The notes: generated by a model from the letters alone, not told the origin. Shown: positions 19,366 to 30,225, counted from the stretch's first letter. The stretch: 64,000 nt of DNA from Prosopocoilus inquinatus (GCA_036172665.1 CM069871.1:6820001-6884000); one strand, 5' to 3'. Program-made: numbers and translations.

Positions 19366-20892
19366 AATAGAAGAACGAATAGAAAACACGGCAGTTCTCC
19401 GGCGGAAAACTTGCAGAAAACAAAAGGACAAAACAGAACAAACGAATACACGTGAATAAAATGCAATACATCAATTCCTTAAAATAAACAAAAGAGAAAT
19501 CAAAAAATATGAAAAAAAATATGAAATGAATAAAAAACAAAAGAAAATGTACCTTTGTTCCCCGGATTATATTAGAATATAGAATTCCGTTGAGTGTTTT
19601 ACGTGAAGACAACAACAAAATTAGCAAAAGAGGCGCAATATAAAATTTTTAAACGCCATCTATGTCTAAAATATAGTCCAAATGGCGGAATTTCGCTCAA
19701 TCTGGCAACCCTGGTTTTGCAAATCCCAAGTTTCTTTTGTATTACTGACAAATGACAGAAGTATATTTTTCAGAGGGGAGGGTAACTCGTTACGTCACGT
19801 TACGTGATAAATTCCATTGGGCATATTAACGAGATTTTTGCAATATTTGATCAATAGAACTACAGAATTGATTCAGTTTTTAGTGAATTAGATTAAGCTT
19901 TCGAAGACAGAAGAAAACTGACTTTATTTGCTTCACTGTGACGGATAGAAGTTTCGCAGATACGACCGCCAACTGTCTTTTTTCTTATGGACGCTACCTT
20001 GGGTATTCATACCACATGATACAAAAACAAAATCTGAATACGACCATACGACACACTTACGCTTTTGTTTTAAAACAAAACATCAAGATACTATAAAAGA
20101 TTTTGAAAAAAAAAATATCTAGTAGGCGGGTGAACTAAAATTATTATTAAAATAATAAATCTTACTCAATTATGGTACTTATTTACATTTTTACATACAA
20201 AAAATTACTCTTTAACAAAAATTCTTAGTAACTTAATATTTGTTTCAAAACAAAAGCGTAAATGTTCATACGATCGTATTCAAAAATTATTTCTGCATCA
20301 CGTGCTATGAATATCTAAGGTGGCGTCCATAAGAAAAGAACAGTTTCTTAGATACGACTGTCAACTGTCAGTCGCATCTACGAAACTGTCAAATCTAACC
20401 TATTTCTTCGAACTGCATTAGATTGTCCATCGAATTTATTGTAAAAACGTCGAATTTTATGATTTTATCTTAAGAAATAAAGAAGATATTCGAGATTTTC
20501 GAAAATGAGAATGTTCAGTTTTTTGAAGATATTTCAAAAGCGAACGAAAATAGAAAAGATTTTTTTGCATATTTTTTTAGACCTCAAGATGGCGCGACTT
20601 TTCTATACATTAACCATCTTTGTATCTCTTATAGTTTACGAGATTCCCGTACAGGCCCTTTAATTAGCTGTAACCCTGTATTTAGTTATACAAGGTGTTG
20701 CCTAAGTACGGTCCGTAACTTCAGGGTATAATTCCTTGCAATGTTTTAATAAAAAGCATTTGTCGGGAAACGCTTATACTCCGAGCTACAGGGTGTAAAA
20801 GTAAAACTTTTTGTCAAAATTGTATCTCTTATAGTTTATACGAGATCCCCATAGTGGCCCTTTAATTCGTTGTAACCCTGTATAACACTCCA
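19366..20892. repeat. Right part of the composite element
   Basis: Continues the A-rich repeat (19366-19560), then about 200 bp absent from copy B (19565-19760, including an AAACGCCATCTATG motif), then sequence shared with 24.03-24.36 kb. The small foldback and long right inverted arm follow. No gene is seen. Confidence 0.65.
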
Positions 20893-20895
20893 TTA

Positions 20896-21900
20896 GACAA
20901 ATGTGTCATTTGCCATTCAAAATTCAATTCGTTCAAGTTTGGGGGTGGGTTGGCGGTGGGTACGTATTGATTTCGAATGGTTCGTCGTCTCCAAATTGCA
21001 TACGGTGTGGCCTGATTATATGTTTGAGGGGGTTTAATTTATTCACGAAACTTTACACTCTGCTCCAGGACGAAATAATGTGGTTTTGATGGTTTCGTGC
21101 GCCATTGTACCGGCGTTATCACTTCTTTTACTCTCGCCGAAATGTATATGCAGACTTTGCTCACAAAGTTATCGACGGCTCCGGCGGCGGCGGCGGGAGC
21201 ACCTTTGATGATTTTATTCTGTTCAACGACGTTATTAAATTTATTTCGAAAAGGCGACGCCTGCCTTTTTATTCAAGAGGCGCTGTTTAATTTCCAGGGA
21301 AATTTTTTTTGGGAAAAAAATCTTCTCGTACATACGATATTGCTCTTTGTATGTATTAAACAAAAATGACGTTTTTTTTTTTTTTGTAACGAAAAAGAAT
21401 GAAGGAGTTTAATAACGTGCGAAATAAATTTTTGTATCTTTCTAACGAAGGAACCTTCTTTCCCGGCTTAATTGAAATGCATTTTCTCAGGCGGTTATGA
21501 AAATTTTCCCTGATCCAGCGCAAGCAAATCCATTTCCGGCGCAGCGGTGAGGAATTTAATCAAATTATTCCGATAAATAGGTTTGTCGTATCACCGAAAC
21601 AGCCCCGGAGCATTTCGAGAATTTATTTGACGTTTAGAAAGGACCGGGCGCATTTCTCACGGAAATAAATAACCGAAGACTGTTTTGTATTAATTTGCCC
21701 GAGAAAATTGAAATTTAACGTGAAAGTCACTAAGACCCGAGTAAATCTTCTCTCCAGTTTCAAATTTCTTCTTTGGTTTAACAAGAAATTACGTACAGTC
21801 GTAGTTCTTTTTATGTCGGTTTCGATTTACTTATTAAGGCAGGGGCGGATCTTTAAATTTGAAGGCCCTGAACTAACACTGTTTGAGGGCCTACACACTC
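20896..21900. other. No gene seen; one GC-rich block
   Basis: Around 21100-21260 the sequence becomes GC-rich with a GGCGGCGGCGGC run. Two overlapping plus-strand frames give Ala-rich or Gly-rich peptides with no recognisable domain. 21.69-21.83 kb is homologous to 24.67-24.77 and 25.13-25.19 kb. A cryptic exon cannot be excluded, but no splice context supports it. Confidence 0.45.
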
Positions 21901-22119
21901 AATTGGAGATTTTAATCTACTTCTGATCGTCGTTTTGCACAGAGTTGTTTGATTTTTCTTGAAAACTATAGTCAAACATACGAAAAAAAAGAAGCCCAAT
22001 TACGTCAAACAATTGAAGATTTTAATCTACTTCTGATCATCGTTTTGCACAGGGTTGCTAGATTTTTCTTGAAAACTATAGCCAAACATATGAAAAAAAG
22101 AAGCCCAATTACGTCAAAC
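21901..22119. repeat. 110-bp tandem duplication
   Basis: Units 21901-22010 and 22011-22119 are about 93% alike, both containing GATTTTAATCTACTTCTGAT and GAAGCCCAATTACGTCAAAC. Confidence 0.9.
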
Positions 22120-22150
22120 ACCAAAGTGTCCAAAAATACTCCGATCATTT

Positions 22151-22391
22151 AATTGAATCGATGAGTGCATAATCGTGTTCAGTCCAAATTTACTGCGTTG
22201 AGTAAACAACAAATAACTTTCTAGATTTTTATGTTAAGTGAATTATTTGTTTCAAATTCTTTCAGATAAGGATATCTGAAGCCTCCTGAAGCCAATAGGT
22301 TTTTAAAATAAAAATCTAGAGAAAGTTATTTGTTGTTTACTCAACGCAGTAAATTTGGACTGAACATTACTATGCACTCATCGATTCAATT
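22151..22391. repeat. Inverted repeat, ~82-bp arms
   Basis: Arms 22151-22232 and 22308-22391 are nearly perfect reverse complements (for example GAATCGATGAGTGCATA against its complement at the right end), with a 75-bp spacer. It could be a foldback MITE. No clear target duplication was found. Confidence 0.85.
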
Positions 22392-22689
22392 GTTTTGTGC
22401 TCGTATACGCGGTGATATTTCTTGCACAAAATTTGTAAAATAATGACAGGGAAGTGTCGAATTAACCAATAACCATTCACTATGATAGCCTGTCTCTGTC
22501 GCTTTTCCAAAATTTACACAAAAATTATCAGCGTGTAAAGCAGCATTACATTATTTCAAATATTAGCAGGAATAAAAAATAATAATAATAATGAAACAAC
22601 ATAAAATGCTACCGACTTAAAAATTTCGGTTTAGAAGTACGGTGATAAGAAACAAAAACGAATCATTAATTGATCATACAGATGTAATT

Positions 22690-22955
22690 AATTTAACCAC
22701 ACCTGTCAAGGAGAAAAATGCTTTTTTGCTTACGCTAAAAATAGGAGCACAAAGGACCAAAAGAAAATTAAAAAACTAAAACAAATTAACCAGCAAAAAA
22801 AATCAGAAACAAAAGAGAAATGAAAGAAACAGCAACGAAATATAAGGCACGAGGAGAGAGAGAAAAAAAAAGACGATCGACAACACCAAGCCGAACGAAA
22901 AATCGAGAGCTTTCCAGAGAACCAAAAAATTCGTAAAACCCTGAAAAAAAAGTTA
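22690..22955. other. A-rich sequence, no gene
   Basis: Purine-rich stretch preceding copy B of the interior repeat. Long minus-strand frames here are Phe/Ser/Leu-rich translations of A-rich plus-strand DNA and are not credible proteins. Confidence 0.5.
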
Positions 22956-23225
22956 TTATAAAAAATGAATGTCGAAATGCAGCGCATAAAACAAAAGAAA
23001 AACAACTGTGATGGACACAAAACAATTAAAAAACGATGAACTGCAAAAAAGCGCCAACAAAATGTGAAAAATCAATTTGATAAGAAAAGAAAAAAAGAAA
23101 TCCGTAGTAGGAAAGCATAAATAAAAAACGGAAAAGAAAACACAAGAAAATTGATGATTAAAATGAACAAAAAACAAATGAATCGCCAGAAGCAAAATTA
23201 AAAAAAAACTAGTAGAAAACAAAAG

Positions 23226-23578
23226 ACTGTAAACAAACTTAGAAAATTTTTTTTTTGTGCAAATCGTTCTTGATTGCAGTGAAAACCTCGAGCAGCCTCT
23301 GTACAGCTGTTTCAGCCCTGCTTGGGGCTTCTTCAGCAGAGACATAGCTCGACATTCCCACTGAAAACAAAAACGACTTACCCAATTTATTCACTGCAAT
23401 CAAGAACGATTTGCACAAAAAAAAATTTCTAAATCTTTAAATATGCTTTGACAGCAAGCATGGCCGCCTTGCATGGGGGACTTATTAGGAGCAAATCCCG
23501 TTGCAATTTGTCTATGCTACTGCAATGTCAGGTCAAAAAGCGATCGTAAGATGTCGCTATTTTAACTGTAAACAAACT
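23226..23578 (-). mobile_element. Hammerhead-bearing insert with 14-bp target duplication
   Basis: ACTGTAAACAAACT occurs at 23226-23239 and again at 23565-23578, bracketing a 325-bp insert (23240-23564) that copy A lacks. A duplication of that length fits target-primed retroposition. Inside, a perfect 27-bp inverted repeat (23257-23283 and 23390-23416), extended by T and A runs, encloses a hammerhead motif on the minus strand. The remaining ~145 bp has no recognised features. Penelope-like elements and animal retrozymes are known carriers of hammerheads, but no reverse transcriptase is present here. Copy 1 of the same segment lies at 71-186. Confidence 0.8.
23295..23343 (-). ncRNA. Hammerhead ribozyme motif (family 1, copy 2)
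   Basis: On the minus strand: stem I strand GTCTCTG, core CTGAAGA (23330-23336), stem II AGCCC/GGGCT (5 perfect pairs, six-base loop), core GAAA, short palindromic stem III (ACAG/CTGT), GTA cleavage triplet, and stem I partner CAGAGGC. Stem I has 7 pairs including one wobble. All invariant core bases are kept. The palindromic stem III has no loop of its own, so efficient cleavage might need a dimer or tandem transcript (known for some short-stem-III hammerheads). Confidence 0.72.
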
Positions 23579-24168
23579 GTAAAAAAGCGTCCGTTAACAA
23601 AATGTGAAAAATCAAATTGCTAAAAATAAACAAAAAACCAATTCGAGAGCATAAATGAATTAAAAAAAAAATACAGAAGTATCACGATGGACAAAAAAAA
23701 TGAAAACCGACAAGTTTGTGCAAATAAAAAGAAACTCGAAAGAAACAAAAGAGAATTGTAAAAAAAGAGTCAACAAAATGCGAAAATCTATTCGACTAAA
23801 AGAGAAGATTGCGAAAAACAGAAGAAGAAAAAACAATAGAAGAACGGATAGAAAAAAAAAGGCGATTCTCCGGCGGAAAACTTGCAGAAAACAAGAGGAC
23901 AAAACAAAACAAACGAATACACGTGAATAAAAAAGGCAATACATCAATTCCTTAAAATAAACAAAAGAGAAATCAAAAAATATGAAAAGAAAAAATATGA
24001 AATGAATAAGAAACAAAAGAAAATGTACTTTTGTATATTTTTCAGAGGGGAGGGTAACTCGTTACGTCACGTCACGTGATACATTCCATTGGGCATATTA
24101 ATGAGATTTTTGCAATATTTGATCAATAGAACTACAGAATTGATTCAGTTTTTAGTGAATCAGATTAA

Positions 24169-24296
24169 GATCCAGTTTTACAAATGGGGTTCAAATTTGA
24201 GCTGAGGTTTAAACCCTTAGCAACGATTATTTCAACAATTGTTGTGAAGAATTTAAGCTGCGGCTCAAAGTTAAACCGTCATTGTAAAACTGGGCC
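24169..24296. mobile_element. PIF/Harbinger-like MITE (TAA target site)
   Basis: The 128-bp block begins GATCCAGTTTTACAAATG and its inverted end reads GGCCCAGTTTTACAATG. TAA flanks it (24166-24168 and 24297-24299; TAAG fits if the next base is counted). Copy A has the uninterrupted site GATTAAGCTTTCG near 19910. A three-base TWA duplication and G-rich ends fit PIF/Harbinger-type MITEs. Confidence 0.75.
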
Positions 24297-24360
24297 TAAG
24301 CTTTCGAAGACAGATGAAAACTGACTTTATTTACTTCCCTGTCACGGATAGAAGTTTCAC

Positions 24361-24667
24361 GGGACGTCACGAGTTACTTTCGTGGGGGGGATAAGGTTGT
24401 ACCAACCTTGGAGCCCTATTTACTGTCCAACCAATACTGTTTGTTACAAATCAACGATTTAAATTTTATTTTTTCCTAATTTAATTCAAATTTATCTTTT
24501 TTTAACCTTGAACGGGGCCCTGGGCTGCAGCCCATAAAAACCATGCCTAAAATCCGCACCTGATTTAAGGAAAAAAAAAAAATTGCACGTAAAAAGGAAA
24601 TCTCCTCTGGTGATAAAAAAAACGGGGGAATTAGGAAATTCTGTAGGCGAAGTTTCATTTTACATGT
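24361..24667. other. No gene seen
   Basis: Unique sequence with a GGGGGGG run near 24385 and A-rich stretches. The minus-strand frame across 24476-24748 has no recognisable domain. Confidence 0.45.
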
Positions 24668-24755
24668 TTTGTAATAATCTGCACGAGAAAATTGAAATTT
24701 AACGTGAAAGTCACTAAGACTCGAAGAGTAAAACTTCTCCAGTTTCAAATTTCTT

Positions 24756-25146
24756 CTTTAGTTTAATAGTAAAAGCAACGTCAAGCAACATCATTTTTAT
24801 ACACGAAACCAGTAATGATTTAATGAACGCCGATCACGGGCCTCTGGCAAGTTCTGTGTTGCTTGACTTAGTTGATGCAACCCGGTGAGGCGCTCACTAC
24901 TGGAAGTGCACGCTTCATTGGAGCGGAACGCACTTAGTATATAAGGTAGCGATAGGTATGACACCGTCACTTCTCCTATGATTTAGTGGGATAGAAGTCG
25001 CAACTACTGAAGATGGCAGCATAGCTGCCGAAATACGTATTTAGTTTAAAAAAAAAAAACATAATGTGGTTAGAAGTCAAGTCCAAATTTACTGTTAGAC
25101 AAGCAGCCACAGTCTCCAATACATTAAACTTTAGTTTAATAGTAAA
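24756..25146 (+). mobile_element. Hammerhead-like insert (family 2) with 18-bp target duplication
   Basis: CTTTAGTTTAATAGTAAA occurs at 24756-24773 and 25129-25146, enclosing a 355-bp insert. The insert has a GC-richer first part (24830-24960) with a TATATAAGG sequence near 24938. A hammerhead-like fold follows (25002-25046), then an A-run and a short tail. The 3' half is homologous to the minus strand at 30.90-31.03 kb. The long duplication indicates retroposition. No protein is encoded, so it would depend on another element's machinery. Confidence 0.8.
25002..25046 (+). ncRNA. Hammerhead-like ribozyme motif (family 2, copy 1)
   Basis: In order: stem I AACTA, core CTGAAGA (25007-25013), stem II GGCAGC-ATA..GCTGCC, core GAAA (25030-25033), palindromic stem III ATAC/GTAT, cleavage base T (25041), and stem I partner TAGTT. 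Stem II has 5-6 perfect pairs. One weakness: an extra T at 25014 sits at the 10.1 position and cannot pair with the opposing C, where active hammerheads usually have G-C. It may therefore be an inactive or atypical variant. Confidence 0.5.
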
Positions 25147-25260
25147 TTACGTAGTTCTTTTTATGTCAGTTTCGATTTATCTAAAGAAAGAGAAAAAAAA
25201 AAAGTCGCACGTAAAAAGGAAATCCCCTTTCGTGATAAAAAAAAACAAAACAGAGGGGGC

Positions 25261-28200
25261 GAATTAGGGAAATTCCGTGGGCGAGGTTGGCGGGCAATGT
25301 ATTCTAATGAGTTGTATGATTAAATAAGACACAGTGATTTTATTATTCATGTCTGTCGCTTGGATGTAATTTTCTCTTCGTTTTGCGGGTGGTCGGGGCT
25401 TCCCACGGAACTTAGAAGATCAATGGGGCGTAATTTGCGTGCGGATCTTTCCCTCGTTTAAAAGTGAGCTCGTTTGTTATTCCACCTCGGAATGATGTTT
25501 GTATTTTTAGAGGTACTTTTTACGTTAATTCCTTGGAGTAATGCTTTTTTGTAAATGATTTATTTTCTTTTCTGCGGAATCTTGAAAGCTGGTAGAAAAA
25601 TTTGTAAGAAACTAAAATTCTGCACAGAGAAAAGCAAATGCGTTGATTTAATGTTTTATTTAATCATTTGTCACTGTGATGGAATTGCCTTTTAATAATT
25701 ATTTTGGTATCGAGTTCGTTTTTATTTCATTTTATTCTATGATGCTTATACCAAGTGTACATTAATGTTTGAGACGGCCGGTTATACAACCATGTATACT
25801 TATATTATATTAGATAATTAACAGCGGCGTCACGTGAATATGACGATCAAATTCGAGTTCTGGGAAGGTTTCGTTGAATTGCTGTATACACTTGTTCGAG
25901 GTTATGGATCCAATCTCCGTTTTTGTTACGAGTTACACTACGAAACTGTGCCATTAAAATAAAAGCGTCCTGTACGGGTGTGAAGAAAATTGAAACACGA
26001 AATAAACTTGAGCGCACGACACTGAATAAAAGCTAGAAATGTCATAGTTATTTTCTGGTTATTTTCGCTACGTGACCTTAGTAACTTTTTTCTGTTTCCA
26101 ATCTCATACACATAAAGTTCCTAAAACTTTAAAACGGCGGCGATCATGAAAAGCTGCCTTTTACATTAACTCTTGGAGTAATGCAGCTTTTTTCTAATAA
26201 CGAATTTTTTCAAGAATTTGAGAAGAAATTTGTAAGAAACCGAAATTCTGTACCGACAAAATTTATTGATCGATCAAAAATTTCGATTTTATTTTTTATT
26301 TAATCATTTTTCATCGGTAATGAAATGATTTTAAGACTAATTAGTTTGGTAAATAGGGCCCATTTGTATCCGATTTTTTATTCTTTAATTAATTCCCATT
26401 CATTTCTTAATTAAGAGCGAATGTAATGTAAAGCACGGGGTTTTTGTGGCTTTTGCAATCAAACACTTGAAGTTTGTTGAAGTGTTCACAAGTCATTGAG
26501 AAAGCGTCGGTGAAACTATTAGAAACTTATTAAGCACATGTCATATTTCATATTTCGACTTTTAAAAAACCAAAAATTTCGGCGACGTGACGCGAAAAAT
26601 TAAAATCAAATAATAATTTTAATATCTTTCGATTTACGGATGATTGCAAATGAACTAATTAAATTAAAAATATATTTCCCTTCGCAGCAAGGGGAAAAGG
26701 GCCGATTGTAAATGAACTAATTAAAAAACATGTTTTATGGAGTTGGACACGTGCTTGGTGGGCATTTGTCTTGGCGAAATGAACTAATTTATCTGAAATT
26801 ATATCTCGCCAGTTTTTGGGTTTAGTGTGAAACGTGGAATTCAATTTTTTCGCTTTGCATTTAAATTACCTTTCAACTACGTGCCATTTATCTCTGGCAA
26901 TTTACAAACATGGAACTGGCCGAGCAATTAATTTGCGGGGGACGGGAATTTTGTGCAAATAAGGCGCGGACTAATTTTCCATGTCCTTCCACTGACTGAA
27001 CATGTACAGGGCTTTCGTTTAGATATCCTGAAAACAATCAACCCAACTTTATACCCATCTTTATTTACCTACTAAAACAAAGCCTCTTAATTGGAATTTT
27101 TTATTCATTCACAAATTTTCTCGCATGTGATTGGATAGATACACCATTTTAATTATTGTCAAACCCTTTGCTTCATTTATAATCATTAGAAATATTATTA
27201 CCTAGATCAATCAATTTTGACGAAATGTTGCATTTGAATACAAAATAGTTTCCCTTTAATTTGATTCAGAAAAATTGAAGACACCCTGTATAAAATATTA
27301 ATATGCATGCAACTTTTTTGTTCATCTCAATTTCCCCGGAGCGAGTTGATCTATTCTTTTCGATCCGAGCAATTCATCCACCACATCGTTATAAAAACGG
27401 TTAAAAGCTTTTTTTTTATAGTGTATGCCTGCATTAGTAACCGAGTGTAATATATGGCGGTGTGGAGGACGTTAAAAGCAGATAAAAGGATTTTTCTTTT
27501 GGAAAAAGAAACTCATATTTTATTTTCGCCCGGATAACAAAACGACGAGGTGATTGTGTTAAGCGCTCGGCTAATAATACTGAATAAAATAGAATGTGTT
27601 CTAAAATGTTGTGATGACACAGTATCGAAATTAATGGGGAGTCGCCCTAATCCTTTTTTCATAATTTTCAAACTATTCTATTTTGCAGGCAATGCTTCCG
27701 TGTTTATGCAGCTCATTTTGCAATTTGCTAATTCATTATTAATATACTTTGGAAGTTTCTAATTGCAAACGTAATCTGCTATGCTCCTTATGAAATAAAG
27801 ATAATATTTGCATGCCAAGTTTTGGTGAAACTTATGCGAAATTGCAAAACTTAATAGTTATTTATTTATGTATATCAAAGACAAGACACTTTGTATCCAA
27901 AATGGCTGTGCTTTTTAAATATATTCGAAATTTCGGTAAAGTTTCTTATTTTGGAACCGCTGTCCTTGTTGCTACTGAACTGAGATGATCTCATTGCGAC
28001 CAACTCAGCTCAATGACAACTTACAGTGCTAACAAACTAAGCTAAGCTAACAACAACCCCGGAAAATATGTGAACTACTATCAAAAGAAAGAGATGGGAT
28101 ACTGTTATAAACCAAATTCGAATGAAACGAATAGTGCCAAGGCAGCGCCCCAACCACACCCTCGCAGCGCTCCTGTAAGTTTGACTCAATAGACAAGGAA

Positions 28201-28700
28201 GTTCCCTTTTCACGGGAAATTTTAAACAAAAAAAGGAAATAGACAGTATAATCGAGCGAAAAATATTCTTCACCGTTTTATAACTGATTATTATTTTTAA
28301 ATGTAATATTAATTTGTTTGTTGTTTTCTATAAAGTTTTCTGTGATTATTGTAACGATCTAATGCGTGACGAAATAGTCTGACGGGCTTCATAGCCTGGC
28401 GCGTCAAGTCTCGACGCTTCGAGAAAAGAAATTTGCTGGGCCAAAAAAAAATCGATAGACAGTCTGTGGCCGCGCGACCTCGAGTCTTCATCAGCCGGTT
28501 TACTTAAGCGATTCCCGACGACTCTCGGAGATTTTTTATTTAAAATAGGGGAGACAGTCTTTGTAGAGTTGGCAACACTGGTTTAAAGACACTGCGGTGT
28601 GTTCAGAAAGAACATCTACAGTTTGTTATTAATTCCAAAAATTGCTTTCCCGTTTACATATTGTTCTTGCTTTTTTTTGCCGTGTCGCAGCTTTCACGGG
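25261..28700. other. Unique AT-rich DNA, no gene seen
   Basis: No element boundary, domain or RNA gene could be supported. There is a short duplication near 26.64 and 26.70 kb (GATTGYAAATGAACTAATTA), an isolated GACACCCTGTATA motif near 27290, and two GC-richer patches (28.12-28.20 and 28.36-28.52 kb) without recognisable coding. Short frames here overlap on both strands. Confidence 0.5.
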
Positions 28701-30100
28701 AAGAACCACAGAGACGTCGAAAACAAAAGACGATCGCATTTCAAATTATTTTAAAATGTCGAAAGAGAAAACGAAACATTTCCGTTTTGTTTTCACCATC
28801 GTCGAAAAAATAAAAGGCAATACGAAATCTGATTGCTACCTCTATCTTTCTCGAAACCGAAAAAAATAAAATAAAAGACGATTTAAAAATAAAAACAAAA
28901 CAAATGGAATCGATTAAAAGAAAAAAAAACAAAGCAAATGGAATCGATTAAAAGAAAAAAACAAAAAAAAAACGGCACTACCGACAATCGACAGTTTCCT
29001 CTCTCTTTTTTTTCAAAAGCGAAAAGGAGGACGGTCGATTACGCGACGATTTTCAAATTTTTTCTTGGCCAAAACGAAAAAGCAAAAACACGTTGAAAAG
29101 TCCTGTAACATTTATTATTATTCTCAAGAAACAAAAATCAAAAGCTCACAGAAAACACAGGAAACAACAGACGATCCTTTGTTATCCTCGGACGTAAAAA
29201 TATAATCAAAAAAGTACAGTATAACGTCTAAAAATTGACGGTAAACAAAAGACTTCTTCTCTTTGTTTCAACTGCGAAACAGAAGACGATCGATCGTATG
29301 TCGATTTTTAACTTTCTTCATCGAAATAAAAAAGCAAAAAAAAAAATAATTGAACAGTTTTAACAAAGTTTCTTCTTCGTACAGCAACAGTTTACACGAA
29401 AACGAAGGAGCAGAAACAAAATATTCAGAAAACAAAAGACGATCGCTCAACGCAAAAAAAATCAAAAATTTAAGCAAAAACAAAAAGAATAAGAGGCCAG
29501 GGATGTAGTGACGTCATTTTTTTAAGGTCGAAATAAACTGTTTATAAAGCGAAAACAGAAGACGATCGATCGTATACCGATTTTCAGGTTCAGTTTCCTT
29601 CGTCGAACCAAAAAAAACACAAGTTTGAATAGCAGTTTCTCTAAAAAAAAAAAGAGTAAACAGAGACGAAATATTCAGAAAACAAAAGACGATCGTCTGG
29701 ACTTCAACATGAAAACAAAAAAAAAAACAAAAGGTAAGAAATGTAATGAAGTAACGTGCATTTGTATAAGAACGAAACAAAAAGTAACGAAGAGCGTTTT
29801 GTTTTAAAAACGAAAAGAGAATACGATTGATAATATGGCGATTGTCAACTGTTTTCTGCGTCGAAATGAAAGAACAGAAAAATTACGAAAAGTAAACAGC
29901 GTAAACAGCTTTGATAGTTTTATAACCAGGGAAAAGAATTTGGGCCACTCGTTCTGCGAACGATATAAAACTCGGGTGGTATCAGCCTCGCCCACAATTA
30001 CTTCTGCAAAGTACGAACGCTCGCACTGTACTCCTTTCCCTCACTCTCAATAACAATTCGAGGCACCGGAGCCGCGGAAAGGTGACGTAAAAAGCGTCCA
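28700..30100. repeat. Purine-rich repeat block (ACAAAAGACGATCG family)
   Basis: The plus strand is strongly A-rich, and the motif GAAAACAAAAGACGATCG recurs with variation (about 28.72, 29.16, 29.28, 29.43, 29.56, 29.68 and 29.81 kb). A 29-30-bp unit (AAATGGAATCGATTAAAAGA) is duplicated at 28.90-28.96 kb. The many short frames are by-products of composition. It is related to 32.6-35.0 kb and, inverted, to 45.4-46.6 kb. Confidence 0.65.
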
Positions 30101-30107
30101 ACACTAA

Positions 30108-30225
30108 GGCCCGATATTATAAACGCATGTTAAATTTACTCTACAGTTTAAAGCTTTGTATTTACAATTGTTACTAAGGCATTAAACTGTATAGTAAATT
30201 TATTTTACGTTTATAATACCGGACC
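30108..30225. mobile_element. PIF/Harbinger-like MITE, second type
   Basis: The ends GGCCCGATATTATAAACG and (inverted right end) GGTCCGGTATTATAAACG agree at 16 of 18 bases. TAA flanks both sides (30105-30107 and 30226-30228). The inverted arms continue through a TTAAACTGTAGAGTAAATT-like stretch. At 118 bp it is non-coding. Confidence 0.75.

Larger units (their letters stand above)
16260..20892. mobile_element. Composite long-inverted-repeat (foldback) element with nested insertions
   Basis: The left end TGGAGTGTTATACAGGGTTA and the inverted right end match almost exactly, and the arms extend for several hundred bases: left about 16260-16620 against right about 20345-20690 and 20821-20892. 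The right end carries the terminal ~70 bp twice. A TTA (16257-16259 and 20893-20895) flanks both ends; an AT duplication one base further in fits equally well. Inside are two smaller foldbacks built on GACTGTCAACTGT...GGACGC modules (about 16566/17395 and 19960/20380). Three younger elements sit within: a mariner MITE and two LINE pieces. No transposase of its own is seen, so the superfamily is uncertain. Confidence 0.7.
22956..24360. repeat. A-rich interior repeat, copy B
   Basis: Homologous to the interior of the composite element (17.76-18.30, 19.37-19.56 and 19.76-19.95 kb). It lacks the LINE insertion but carries two other insertions: the hammerhead element (23240-23564) and a MITE (24169-24296). 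No terminal inverted repeats matching those at 16.26 and 20.89 kb were found around it, so it may be an internal duplication or a fragment. Confidence 0.75.
24668..25260. repeat. Segment duplicated from 21.69-21.83 kb, split by an insert
   Basis: 24668-24773 and 25129-25190 together are homologous to 21695-21830 (shared GAGAAAATTGAAATTTAACG, AGTTCTTTTTATGTC and GTTTCGATTTA). The interruption is the hammerhead-like insert at 24774-25128. Confidence 0.75.

Noticed and set aside
21097..21369. GC-rich frames with Ala or Gly runs as a host exon
   Set aside because: Two phases are open simultaneously because of a GGC repeat; no recognisable domain or splice sites.
22730..24016. Long minus-strand frames rich in Phe, Ser and Leu
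   Set aside because: They are translations of A-rich repeat DNA on the opposite strand and look like membrane proteins only through composition.
28440..28500. CTGATGA on the minus strand near 28.48 kb as a ribozyme
   Set aside because: The expected stem II and GAAA are absent; only the first core box is present.
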